Part shown: piece by piece, positions 45,096 through 57,925 of the stretch
Layout: each line of letters opens with the position of its first letter
Numbering within the stretch: position 1 is the stretch's first letter
DNA from: Aureobasidium sp. EXF-3400
Lineage: Eukaryota; Ascomycota; Dothideomycetes; Dothideales; Saccotheciaceae
Direction: 5' to 3'
Length of the DNA stretch: 64,000 bases
NCBI GenBank assembly: GCA_024195585.1
Contig: SWBL01000088.1
Span: forward strand, 1-64,000
Position numbers and translations under genes: made by a program
The notes under the pieces: generated by a model
What the model was told of the DNA's origin: nothing
What the model saw: only the letters and a program-made list of their open reading frames with translations
The model's database searches: none

Positions 45096-46361
45096 GGTTG
45101 GTGGTTGTGGAATTGATGAGAGACGCGCCTTGACAACGCGTTCACGTCAAAGTGGTTTCGCTGCCAATTCCATGTTGCACAACTCCTGCATCACTTGCAC
45201 GTGAGCCTGTACAATTCTCATACCGCCATTTCTTCTACCTATCGAGCTACTGCGCTCCTGAACAGACGCCTTGACCTCTTGTTTCAGTCCAGTCTTCTAG
45301 AAACATGTCAAGTCTTGACCAAGGCCCTGGATTACTTGCAAACAGAGCAGACCGCGACCCAAACACTCCTCCTTAATCATGCCTCAAGACCCTTAGCTGC
45401 ATCCTCACGCTAAGGGTTTATGCTTGAACACTTTCCACCAACTTTATTTCTGACCGCTGGAATATCTACTTGACCGGTGCGAAATTGCAAATGCGCCTCG
45501 GTGCCTGATTTATCGCCAAAACTGCCCAAAATGCCCGAAATACCTGTCGCCTGAAGAACCGAACTTGAACGACTGTTGATGATGATGAATGATGGCCGTG
45601 TGGCTGAACCAGGTTGATCATTCGTAAGCTCTTCCAGTTCTCCGGGGGGGATTTTCTCTCCGCCAACTCTCCAAGTTGCTTGGTCAACTCTGGTTATCTA
45701 ACGGCCGAGATGAACTGTCACGCCGCAAACACGTCACCATTGAGAGCATATTCTGCAGCAGCGATATTTCCGGCTTGCCGTGCCTACCTTAACTCAGCTT
45801 GCTATTATATGAACGGTAGGGCTGAAGCCTGACGGGCATCAAGATTCCCCGCCATCTCCCACTAAGGACCTGTCATGCCGAGTCCCGACCAACAGGTGAA
45901 CACTGCTTATGGAATCTCTGTCAGGTTTCCTTCTTGTCTGTTGTTTTGGAATCACACTAGCTCAACCGACCAAGTCCTCTATGCCCAACGCTCATGTTTC
46001 GTAAGGGCTGCCAGGCGGCGTGGTGGCTGAGTGAAGTGCCTTGGAGTCCTTGTTATTCTGGGCTTACGACTAGGCCGTGACGCTCGTCATGCATGGCGCG
46101 TATCTGGGTTTTGGATCTGCACTTTTTGACCGAGACACTAGTTTCTGCTAAGGTGCTTGACTCTCCGCAGTGCCGCACCGCCGTGTACATCAATACATAT
46201 ATATCTGCCTGACCACCTGCTGCGGTCAGCAACTTTTCCGCACCCATCCTATTTCCGACGAGCAAACATTCAAATTTAACTCAACCCACCTCTACTACAT
46301 CTCGCGATCCGATCACTACTCATCTCCACCATCTCCACCAACTATCATTACTCCAACAAAT
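45096..46361. other. Intergenic region upstream of dUTPase and the small acidic protein
   Basis: 1.27 kb divergent space. A 72-codon frame at 45195-45413 has a helix-like composition but only a TTG at its 5' end and is not called. The 150 bases before 46362 are C/A-rich leader sequence. Confidence 0.5.
45123..45141. promoter_or_regulatory. MCB-like ACGCG pair upstream of dUTPase
   Basis: ACGCGC at 45123 and ACGCGT at 45136, only 28 and 41 bp upstream of the start codon. Position and gene type fit G1/S control as for PCNA. Inference only. Confidence 0.4.
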
Positions 46362-46826
46362 ATGTCTTCAACTTCCTCAATACACTCCATGTTCTCGGAC
46401 GACGAGCTCCCGACATACGAAGAGATCTCTCTGCCTCCCAATGTCACTATCGAAGAGCGTGAAATATCTTCCGATGATGAAGATGACGACGACTACTACA
46501 ACGAACAATCCGAGCACAAGACCACCACCATCAAGCAAAGCACAAAAACATTCGCCAGTCTGAAGTCATTCCTCTCAGGCTCGGTGTCGGTTGCTCCTTC
46601 GGCCGAGTTTCAGAAATCCACCATCACATTTGATCAAACTGCTGCGATGACTCGTCCCAAGACAGACCGCAAGCCATCGTTCAAACGTGAGTACACACTG
46701 AATCGCCATCAAACATTTTGACACAGGACTAATTTTTCAACTGTAGTCGCACCAATTCAGACTTCAACTTTGCAATCGCGCAGAATGGCTATGCGCTCGA
46801 CGTTGCAAATGGGCAACACCATTTGA
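46362..46826 (+). CDS. Small acidic fungal protein with LPxY motif (134 aa)
   Basis: Exons 46362-46686 and 46747-46826 (60-nt intron) give 134 aa. The N-terminal part MSSTSSIHSMFSDDELPTYE carries LPTY within an acidic patch, followed by SSDDEDDDDYYNEQ. The centre (KTFASLKSFLSGSVSVAPSA) is less charged, and the C-terminus after the intron is basic (LQSRRMAMRSTLQMGNTI). No signal peptide or membrane segment. LPxY is a WW-domain ligand type used by Rsp5/Nedd4 adaptors, so a role as a small regulatory adaptor is conceivable. I do not recognise the family. The clean intron and leader context support it as real. Confidence 0.6.
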
Positions 46827-47221
46827 GAGCATTGCTCGGGCACATGGTGCTTTTTCGATGATTATTACGACCGACATGAATCTGGTTTTGAGCATATGCA
46901 GGACATGATTGCTTTGGATTGTTTTGCTTTTTGCGTCCAGTTGTTTTCATATACCCCAAGCATGGCAGGAACCGGCATTGTTCTTTGTTTGTGCGACTTC
47001 TGTTTTCTTGGTGCATCTCGGGGTTTTGGATGGGAAGCTCAATGTATGGATGAGTGCAGGAAGTCTACTCTACATGAGGGTGTGAATTAGGGGAGTCTGT
47101 TTGAGTCTGTGTATAGCTTAGTATCATCTGTCTATATGTACACCAGGTCTCGATAACCATTTCTGGTCAACGTTCTAGCGGTCTCATTCATGTACAGTGT
47201 TGCCAACTTGATAGGCATCAT
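46827..47221. other. Convergent intergenic region
   Basis: 3' flanks of the small acidic protein gene (+) and the HAD hydrolase (-). Nothing else seen. Confidence 0.5.
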
Positions 47222-48090
47222 TCAACGCTTTCTGCTCTCGAAGCCATTCTCCAGGATATCGATAAGTTCGTCCAATCTGTCAAAAGGAGCTAGGTTAGTA
47301 GGCTGGCATGCGATATTGTAACATCTAATACATACCGACTGATGACTACGTCGGTTCTGGGGTCCTGCTCAAGCTCTTCTTTGCCTTCGCTCCTGAGCAA
47401 TACAGTAGCAGCACCAGCATCATGACCAGCAACAATATCATCGATACTGTCACCGACCATGATCAGAGGAATTGGTCGCTTCGCGGTAGGCCGGCCATCT
47501 TTCGAGATATCTGACTCGCTGATAATGCCCCACTGCTTCGCGATATGTAAAATTCCAGCGGGTGATGGCTTAGCAGGGCGGAAGTCTCTTGTGACAATAG
47601 GTGCGAACGCATTAATATGTCCAGGCAGGTGGTTGCTCAAGAGATGTTCGACGGGAGTGTTGAAGTTTCTCGTGCAAATTCCCTTCAGAATGTCATTGGT
47701 ATCCAGATGTTCCATCAAGGTGACGAGTCCAGCTTGCGGAATTTGTTTCGCCATGGCCTCGCGCTCAACATCTTCGATAATTTGGTGAGCTTTTTTCTGC
47801 TCATCTCCGGAAAGGCTGTACACGTGGTCCAGAATGTCTTCTCCTTTGGTGATCCCCAGTTTACTCCTCATCTCAGTGAACATGTAGTTCTGCGGTTCGC
47901 ACAGGGTTCCGTCGACATCGAAAACAATGCCCTTCAGTACCATGTTGCCGTCGATGGCGTCATGACCTTTGCCTTTGCTCAAAGGCGCAAATCGTCTTGT
48001 AAGATGTGAGCTTGCCATTGCCAGTGTTCTGATGCTGTTCTTTGACAGTAAATTAGCGGAGCCGATCGTTGAACGAAGAAAGATGTTCAT
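47222..48090 (-). CDS. HAD-superfamily hydrolase (haloacid dehalogenase-like phosphatase)
   Basis: Exons 47336-48090 and 47222-47276 (59-nt intron) give 269 aa. HAD motif I is KGIVFDVDGTLCEPQNY (nucleophile Asp in DVDGT); motif II is in ILKGICTRNFNTPVEHLL; motif III Lys is in RPAKPSPAGILHIA; motif IV is IMVGDSIDDIVAGHDAG. The helical cap (about 75-130) makes it a phosphoglycolate-phosphatase/beta-phosphoglucomutase-type C1 enzyme; the substrate is unknown. Start Met 48090 gives MNIFLRSTIGSANLLSKNSI, a plausible mitochondrial presequence; the next Met (MASSHLTRR) is the alternative. Divergent from IPK1 with only 138 bp between start codons. Confidence 0.87.
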
Positions 48091-48228
48091 GAGATGCGAA
48101 TATTGTGGTTTGAAGGAAGAAGTTCGGCCGAAGCTCCAAAGTTGGAGGTGAAGCGCCAGGCCTCCACCTATGTCAATCAGCGACATTATACCAACAAACT
48201 TACGACATTTTCTCAACTCGACTACAGT

Positions 48229-49424
48229 ATGGTCACTGTGATTTATTCAGAGTTACCGAACAAGAGAATCCAGCTGGTAGCTCAGGTAGATGCGTATGAG
48301 TCTGCTACACTCGAGTATCTTGCAGAGGGTAACGCAAACATTGTTTACTCTTTCAAACCAATCGCCAACGAATTACTGCCCAGGGGCGTTCTACATAAGC
48401 TCTTGCGACTGAGAAAAGACAAGTCGTTCATTTCATCCACAAAGTCCCAGTCTGCGACATTTCAACAAGAATTTGTCCCATTGTTTCGATCCGAAAATCT
48501 TGTAGAGCAGACCTTGATCACAGTGGATGAAGCACTTGTCGAGCGTCTCAACCAAGAGCTTGAAAAACATGAGAACAATGAAACTCGGCAAGCTTTGCGA
48601 CACAGTGACCGATTGGCGATTGATGGCTATGGGTTGCTGATGACTGATATGACTGCTCGTCATGGCGAGTTTCTATTCGAGATCAAGCCCAAATGGTTAC
48701 TGCAGTCGCCCGATGCACCTGATGATGCAAAAAGATGCAGGACCTGTGCATTGAGGCTACAGAGAGCTCATGCAACGGCTGAGGGCACCGTGGTGCCGAG
48801 ACCAGGTGGATTCTGTCCTCTTAGTCTGGTTGACGACGATGTTGAAGAAAGACAAAGGGCCTTCAAGAACATCATTGACGCACAAGCCGGCGACCTGCCT
48901 GAATCCTCCGGTATGTTCTCGATGACAAGTAGTGCAAAATCACTACCACCCCTGCCTTCTGTGTTGCATACAGAATCTCCACTTGACGCCCACTAACCCG
49001 ATCCCAGTGAGGATAGTTGTAAGCTATCTAGCCGAGAGGGGATACCAAGTTTTGGAAACTCTTCGCAAGCACCAAGCACGTTTCGACAAGTACGGGTTGC
49101 TAAACTCATGCTCGTAAGTGGCATAATTTCCTACACTCGATTTTCCTAACAATTAGCAGCGATGGGGTGTCGGACGACTATTCGAAAGCCATGACACTCC
49201 GTGATTGTGTTTTATTCGTCAAAGGTTCAATAGACGCATTCGAGGACACAGCAGATATCCGTCTAGCCGACCTGGACTTTAAACACGCTCATCCAGATAA
49301 GGTAGCAAAGTGGACGAGTACTGAGAGAATTCTCATAGACCAAGGCTGGTACACAAACACTGCGATCAATGGGAGAATTGACTCAACGTGTTTGCTGACT
49401 CGGAGATCGCTCTCAACCACCTAG
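48229..49424 (+). CDS. IPK1: Inositol-pentakisphosphate 2-kinase
   Basis: Converts IP5 to phytate (IP6) in the nucleus. Exons 48229-48910, 49008-49113, 49160-49424 (introns 97 and 46 nt) give 350 aa. Landmarks: the nucleotide-binding loop region LEYLAEGNANIVYSFKPIAN; LRLRKDKSF; the substrate/catalytic HGEFLFEIKPKWLLQSP, then KRCRTCALRLQRA with its Cys pair; GGFCPLSLVDDD; AMTLRDCVLFVKG; and IRLADLDFKHAHPDKVAKW with QGWYT near the end, all typical of Ins_P5_2-kin. The open frame runs further 5' to 48094, but that part overlaps the start of the divergent HAD gene, so Met 48229 is preferred. Confidence 0.88.
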
Positions 49425-50196
49425 GCACTACCTTATAACATGACAATTCTTTGTCTGCAGTACCAGAAGGGGCTTTGAGCAATCGGGACGAGGCGGTTCG
49501 TGATATACTCAAATGCAAGCACCCACTATTAGCGCGCTCTGTTTAGCTCTATTGCAGATGGACACCTTATCAAGGTCGAATGATGTTGTATTGTATCGAC
49601 CGGACATGTCGGAGCCTTTCTGCCTGAAAATCCACCATGATATACTTCGGTACGAGTACGGCAGACCGGAGAGAAATCCCACATGCACACTTGAAGATCG
49701 CTGGGCCTTGCTCGTCCACTTGGTCATGCGGCAAGCGCGCCTTGGTGCAACTTGGTCGTTATTGTGTTGTTTATCGTTCAGTGTTTCGAGCACCTAGCGT
49801 TATACTCGAAGCCCGAGTGGTTGAATGCACTACTGATATTTCATCGCTTGCCTTGAGATTGCAGATTCGACTCATTCCTAACTTCAAGGCCACACCTCTT
49901 GTTTCGTGTTCCGACGAAAGTGCGTTCTTGTCGCCAAGCACTTGGTCACGGCATTGATGCTGAGCCCTGTCATGGCGAAGTTACTCACAGCCTCTCGCTC
50001 CTGCCGGTCGACGGAAAAGGACATGATCATCGTCAACATGACCATATTGTCCTGATATAAGAGTTTCCATTGCTGCCAATTTCCACAGACACAAAACGCA
50101 TCTCTATACCTAGAATCATATACAGCTATAATTGTGGCCTCGTCAATACCTTCACAAGACCTTGACACGCACGCAGTCTCGACATTTACACCCATC
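49425..50196. other. Tandem intergenic region
   Basis: IPK1 3' end and promoter of the next gene. A GAGTGGTTGAATGC stretch near 49818 resembles a tRNA A box but no folded tRNA can be drawn. No gene called. Confidence 0.5.
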
Positions 50197-50757
50197 ATGA
50201 CCACTTTCGTGCAATATCCGAACAACGCAACCACAAACGTACCTCATTGCGTCACGCAGGAGTCACATACCCAGCAATACATGCCAGCTCAAGCCAGCCA
50301 GCAGCAGATGCTCAGTCGTCAGCGTTCAGCACCACGCATGCAGCCATACCCAAACCAAGATCAGCAATATCAACAGTCTGGATATGTACGGCAAACAGAC
50401 CGACTGTCGAGGCAGGATCAACGCCCCATACACCTAGCTGTGTCTTCGTATGGATCGGGAACGAATGAGTCCAACTACGGTCAACAGGTCCGACCTGCTC
50501 TGGATCAAAGGCATAGCGAATCAAGCTTCCGCTCTGCGCGTTCCCACAAGTCGACACGCTCAACAGACTCGCATCATTCGTACCATTCATCGAAATCGGC
50601 TCATTCGCACCGATCGCATCACTCTCATCACGGCAAGGATCGTGAGCTTAGGAGTCGCAAGAAGCAGAAGGATATAGACGCCAGGCCGACCATGGGAGAC
50701 AGCGTGATGCTTGTGGTTAATCACTTCCGGGATTTGCTGTCTGGCGATAGACGTTGA
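50197..50757 (+). CDS. Fungal hypothetical protein, Gln/Ser/His-rich (186 aa)
   Basis: Intronless; Met 50197 is the first ATG of the frame. Low-complexity protein: Gln-rich N-terminal half (SQQQMLSRQRSAPRMQPYP, QDQQYQQSGY), then a Ser/His/Arg tract (HHSYHSSKSAHSHRSHHSHH), a basic patch (RELRSRKKQKD) and a more conserved-looking C-terminal segment RPTMGDSVMLVVNHFRDLLS. Similar short C-terminal amphipathic motifs end other small fungal stress proteins, but I cannot name the family. No signal peptide or membrane helix. Confidence 0.6.
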   Translation: MTTFVQYPNNATTNVPHCVTQESHTQQYMPAQASQQQMLSRQRSAPRMQPYPNQDQQYQQSGYVRQTDRLSRQDQRPIHLAVSSYGSGTNESNYGQQVRPALDQRHSESSFRSARSHKSTRSTDSHHSYHSSKSAHSHRSHHSHHGKDRELRSRKKQKDIDARPTMGDSVMLVVNHFRDLLSGDRR

Positions 50758-51362
50758 TTGTGTCGGCAGGGACGAGAGAGTTGACGAGTATGACTTATGA
50801 CACTAAAGGCGTTTGGGAGTGCTAGATTGTTACCGAATCATAAACCTACCTATATTCTTTGTCTCGTGCTCGAACGCTCATATAGGGGACCTAAGTCCCT
50901 GTTGCTCGTGTTGTTGACGTCCAATTTGAGAGTTTGCTTTGACCATTACACGTTTGCAAAAGTAGCACGCTCAAGCGAGGTATATAGTAGAGACAAGACA
51001 AGCACATGCAAGTCAATGTTGGCCTTGGGTGTTGTCGCGAAGCGTGCACGGACGGCTTTTTGCACTTTCCCGCATCACCAAAATTCACCCCTCAAACTGG
51101 CTGCCATGACCGGTCGGAATCTGAGCGTCGTACTTGCCGTTTTTCTCAAAGCGAATCTGGCTTAGCTGTACGTGTTGATTCGGCTGCGGGAGCCTCAGAT
51201 CTTGCGCGCTGCCTTCATTCCCTTAAAAGCCTCCGCCCCCCATCCACTTTGTTCGTCTTCAGCCTTTCAGTTCCTCTCCAATACCACATCATCATCCAAG
51301 TCGTTAGACTTCATCTATTTCATCAACACAACTTCTTCTAACTCAACAACAACTCATACATC
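50758..51362. other. Promoter region of histone H4
   Basis: 605 bp. The 150 bases before the H4 start are pyrimidine/AC-rich leader. No histone H3 gene is divergently placed here. Confidence 0.55.
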
Positions 51363-51893
<531 letters not shown>

Positions 51894-52396
51894 ACGCTGC
51901 CATGCAACCTAGACTGGTTACCGCCTCTGGTTCTCCTTTTCTCACGAACTTCTTTGCTTGCTACTACTTTGCTTTTTTACACAACCGGCGCTGGGATATG
52001 TGAGCATGCCTCTGATGCAGCCACTGGGATACGGATCACGGAGTTATCATGGGTACATGGGTCACGAGCAAAGGAAACTGCTCTTCCTCAGATGAAGGAA
52101 TGTCTATCAAATCAAATGAATCAAACATGAACGGCGCATAGCCATCATGCATTATCAACTTCAAAACACATTATGTCAATACTCTCGTGTCTTGTGATTT
52201 TGTACAATTCGCCAGTCGCCGTGAAGCGAACTGGTCTGCTCGTCGAGCCTTCGTGCTACATAGAAGCATTGTTGCTTCATCTTGATTCTCCAACCAATGT
52301 CCGGAACGCCTTTTTGCCATGCAATCAACCCCAGTAGATATATCTCTTCTTTCTTCCCAATCGTACACAGTAGATGCAGAACATGAACTATCAAGT
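51894..52396. other. Convergent intergenic region
   Basis: 3' flanks of histone H4 (+) and MRPS16 (-). No stem-loop-type animal histone 3' end was noted; fungal histone mRNAs are polyadenylated. Confidence 0.5.
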
Positions 52397-53035
52397 TCAT
52401 GCAGCAGTACCCTCCTTGTTGATTTCCTGTCCTGGCCTGAACTTGGGCTCCATGAGACCGATCTGTTATGGCACTCTTGTTAGCAGACATTCTTTCTGGA
52501 CGCTTTTCCTTCCTGCTTTCTCCCTCTGAACAATCCTCAAGCCATCTCTTGTATCCCTTTGCCCTTTCCTCGCTCTTTCCTCGTTCTGCTTGCGACGAAA
52601 AGAAAGAAGAAACTGACCATACTGAGCAACCTCCAAGCGGGCTCACTCGGTTGAGCACCAACACCCAACCAGTATTTTGCGCGATGGATGTCAAGCTTGA
52701 TATCTTTGAACTTCTTTGCTGTTACATCTTCGCCATTGGTAGGTGTCTTCGGGATAGGGTCGTATGTGCCGAGGACTTCGAGAGGTTTGCTGCCGCGTGC
52801 GGTTCTGTGTTGGTTGCGCGGTTAGAACTTGTGATTTCCTTCTTCTTTCTTCTTCTGATCTTTGCTCTTTCTAGTGATTCGGGATAGAGTAGATTGTGCA
52901 AGGCTCGAGGGACATAGGTGTGTTTTGGCTCGCGCCTGTGGGAGGATTATGGGCGTACCGGGCGTGGGCGACGACGATGTTGTAGAAGGGCGCATGACGC
53001 TTGCCGAAGCGCGCGAGACGGATTTTGAGGACCAT
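52397..53035 (-). CDS. MRPS16: Mitochondrial small-subunit ribosomal protein bS16m
   Basis: Exons 52959-53035, 52618-52804 and 52397-52462 give 109 aa. The N-terminus MVLKIRLARFGKRHAPFYNI, VVAHAR is the bacterial S16 signature; exon 2 continues TARGSKPLEVLGTYDPIPK and DIKLDIHRAKYWLGVGAQPS, EPAWRLLSM, and exon 3 gives IGLMEPKFRPGQEINKEG. Both introns (154 and 155 nt) are longer than typical here, but the joins are supported by S16 alignment on both sides. Like many S16 homologs it has no obvious separate presequence. Confidence 0.93.
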
Positions 53036-53508
53036 GGTAGAAGGATTATTGTGTATTGTTTTGTTTTCGAGGGTGGTGGCTTGTCGAAAGGGCTCTCTAT
53101 CGCGGAGATTATCTGGTGCCGCCGCTGCAAAAGACGACTTTCGCGATGAGGGAACGAATGCCAAGAATTGGTGCTTTTTGGTGGTTACAGCGGCCAGACC
53201 ATCAATGTTCACTTCACTCTTGCTTTTACATTCCTTTCATTTTCGCTTTCACTCACTGCCTTTCACTCTCAATTCTCTCAGTCACATGATCGATTCTTTG
53301 GTCAGATGACATTCTCAGTCTTGATTGTCGAATCTATGCTACATCATGTGATCCTCCGGTATACAAGTACATTCTGAACTGCCCTGTTTCAGGAGGACAT
53401 GAGTTTACCCACACTTCCTATTGATGTTATCCCTCTGTGCCATGCATGCTCGTTCATCCCACGGCACCCCTGACTAGAAAGCAAGATTAGTAACTCTGCA
53501 AGTTTTGG
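53036..53508. other. Tandem intergenic region MRPS16 / coiled-coil gene
   Basis: Promoter of MRPS16 and 3' end of the coiled-coil gene; it may include a last coding exon of the latter (53454-53475). Confidence 0.45.
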
Positions 53509-55218
53509 TCAGAAGTCTATGAACTTACTGCTTCTGAGATCCGTAGTCACTGCATCGTATTTCGCCTGCAGCTCCGAGATCCTGTTGACGACTGCCTCGT
53601 GAAAGCTCTTGTATATGGACTCCGCTTTGGTTTGTCGTTGTACCAGTCCCCTCAGCTCCCCCGGTACACCATAACTTTGACGGAATTGGTGTTCCATTTG
53701 TCTGTAAAGCTCGTCTGTTGTAACAGAACTGAATCGATTCTCATGCCGTTGATGCAATTCGATATGCGTTTCGACCGTTCTACTGATGTACTCCAGTTGG
53801 GCCTTCAGGTCCTCTGGAACGCCTTGCAGGGCTCCTTGTTTGAGCTTGACTTCATCGATCGCAGTCTGCAATTCGTTTTTGATGCGCAAATTCAGCTCCT
53901 CGAGCCGAACGACGTCTGCAGTCAGGGTGTCTTTGCTCAGTCCGAGACGTCTGATTCTCTCGCTCAGGTCTCTTCTTTCGAGCTTCTCCTCTTCGTTGAT
54001 GGACTGCAATTTATTCATGCGGACTTCCACTTGATCCAATTGTGATTGCAGCCCATCCAACTCCGTCATAACCATTGAATTCTCCCCGTTGGCATCTTCT
54101 CTAAGTCCGACTACTGATTTCTCGGCTGCTTTCAGTCTACGCTCAATGTCTTGAAGAATGGGATTTGGACTAGTATCGGGAACCGGAGGAGGGCAGAAGA
54201 CTGGCGAGACGGGTTGCCGAATTGCTTGATCTTTGAGCTTATGCAGATCTTTACGAATAGCGAGCAATGTTTCTGAGTGGTCTTTGAGCTTAGAATCGAC
54301 TTCGGTACTAAGCTTCTGCAATGATTCGACTTCTTGCCTGCAAGTACCGAAACTTCGAGCTTGCGTTTCGTGCTTTGCAGTGCTGCTGTGAATATAGTCG
54401 TCGAATGTTTTGTGTTTTGTTTTGCTCTTGTCCATCTCAGTCTCTAGAGCCGAGCACCGAGTTCTAAAGCTCAACCGATCTTTGTTTGTTGATTCGTGAA
54501 GAGATTTGTAGTTATCGCAGGCAGATTCGGCAGCTTTTGTCGTCGTCCGAGTAAGCTTTTCGAGATCCATCAAACGATCTTCCAATTTTCTGGCAGAACG
54601 TGTCTCGCTGTTGAGATGGTCCTCCACTTTTTCCAATCTTTTCTTGATGTCATGATTTTTTTCGTGCAGTCGCTCTAACTCGTGTGCGTCTACACGAGTT
54701 TGGTCTCTAAGTTTATTGAATTCGGATTGTGACACACAATCCTGATGTGAGGTCGGGCCTGATGTGAAATGCCCCTTAAAGGCATCTAACAACGACGCCG
54801 TTGCCTCTGCTGTCTGGGCCTCGGTTATCTTAAAATCTTTTTGAGCTTGATCTCGTTTGGCAGTTCTTTGAGTTCCAAGAGCAGGGTAATCCCGGTACCT
54901 CGAAAGCATGTTATCATAGTCGCCTTCCGCATTCTTGAGATGTTGGCTGCTTTGGCTGTGCCTGAAGACAGCCAGGATGAAAGTCTCGAGAACTTTCGGG
55001 ATATCTTCCATATTTTGATTTGGCAGGGAACGTCCTGTTTGGTTTGGTGGATTGGGCTGTGAGAACGATGACCGTCTAGAAGTTGGGTTCGAGGCTCTAC
55101 CTCCATTGGACATGGATTGATAGTTGGATGTACTATCCCAGCGGGCGATTTTTCGACTTGGAGGGTTCGGGTCTGGCGAGTGTCCAGGGTATGAACGCTT
55201 TCGATTCTCGCCAACCAT
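53509..55218 (-). CDS. Long coiled-coil fungal protein
   Basis: About 569 aa from Met 55218 (MVGENRKRSYPGHSPDPNPP); 27 upstream in-frame codons include an alternative Met at 55299. The N-terminal 85 residues are basic and disordered, then almost continuous heptad coiled coil to the end (for example LHEKNHDIKKRLEKVEDHLN, RLGLSKDTLTADVVRLEELN). No catalytic motif. A perfect GTAAGT donor sits at the end of the frame (AGA AGC A|GTAAGT). An acceptor with branch-like TACTAAT lies about 60 nt on and would replace the last residues by IRGAVG and a stop at 53454; either ending is possible. I do not recognise the family; a structural or scaffold role is likely. Confidence 0.7.
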   Translation of the reverse strand: MVGENRKRSYPGHSPDPNPPSRKIARWDSTSNYQSMSNGGRASNPTSRRSSFSQPNPPNQTGRSLPNQNMEDIPKVLETFILAVFRHSQSSQHLKNAEGDYDNMLSRYRDYPALGTQRTAKRDQAQKDFKITEAQTAEATASLLDAFKGHFTSGPTSHQDCVSQSEFNKLRDQTRVDAHELERLHEKNHDIKKRLEKVEDHLNSETRSARKLEDRLMDLEKLTRTTTKAAESACDNYKSLHESTNKDRLSFRTRCSALETEMDKSKTKHKTFDDYIHSSTAKHETQARSFGTCRQEVESLQKLSTEVDSKLKDHSETLLAIRKDLHKLKDQAIRQPVSPVFCPPPVPDTSPNPILQDIERRLKAAEKSVVGLREDANGENSMVMTELDGLQSQLDQVEVRMNKLQSINEEEKLERRDLSERIRRLGLSKDTLTADVVRLEELNLRIKNELQTAIDEVKLKQGALQGVPEDLKAQLEYISRTVETHIELHQRHENRFSSVTTDELYRQMEHQFRQSYGVPGELRGLVQRQTKAESIYKSFHEAVVNRISELQAKYDAVTTDLRSSKFIDF

Positions 55219-57469
<2,251 letters not shown>

Positions 57470-57925
57470 ATTTGTGCGTAAGATATGGTCCAGACGACTG
57501 CATGTAAAGGGCGTTATAGGAGTCACAAAAAGAATCGGAATACCAAGGCTAGCAGGGGTATGTAAGGGACGTTTATTATAGATGACAAGAAGCGTTAGCT
57601 TCAGCGCATCTAACTTCAAATTCAAGTGTGCAGATGTCATAAGGTCGTGTCTATTAAATGCTGTATGTGCTGGTGCAGAGTCTCGTCTAGTGCAGACTCT
57701 GAGAAGGAGAAGGCAGTCATTCATCATATGTACATGCCTGGGATGCCCCTGGCAGGTTGAATGAAAGCGATACTGTACAGCTGAAAGCAGTAGAGCTGCC
57801 CCTTAATTTGTTTTGCCTGTTGCAGGAAGCCATCCTCGAATATCAAATTCCCATGGCGGAACTCGGAGAAGAGAGAGAGAACAGAAAACACATGGTGGAA
57901 ACAAGGGTCAAGTAAGACAAGGAAA
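57470..57925. other. Convergent intergenic region
   Basis: 3' flanks of RVB2 (+) and the next minus-strand gene. Nothing else seen. Confidence 0.5.

Noticed and set aside
48094..48228. 5' extension of IPK1 (45 extra codons)
   Set aside because: It would overlap the divergent HAD gene start and lacks IPK1 family sequence; Met 48229 precedes the conserved region.
49815..49890. tRNA-like A-box GAGTGGTTGAATGC
   Set aside because: No matching T-arm GTTCRANTC pairing or acceptor stem can be drawn around it.
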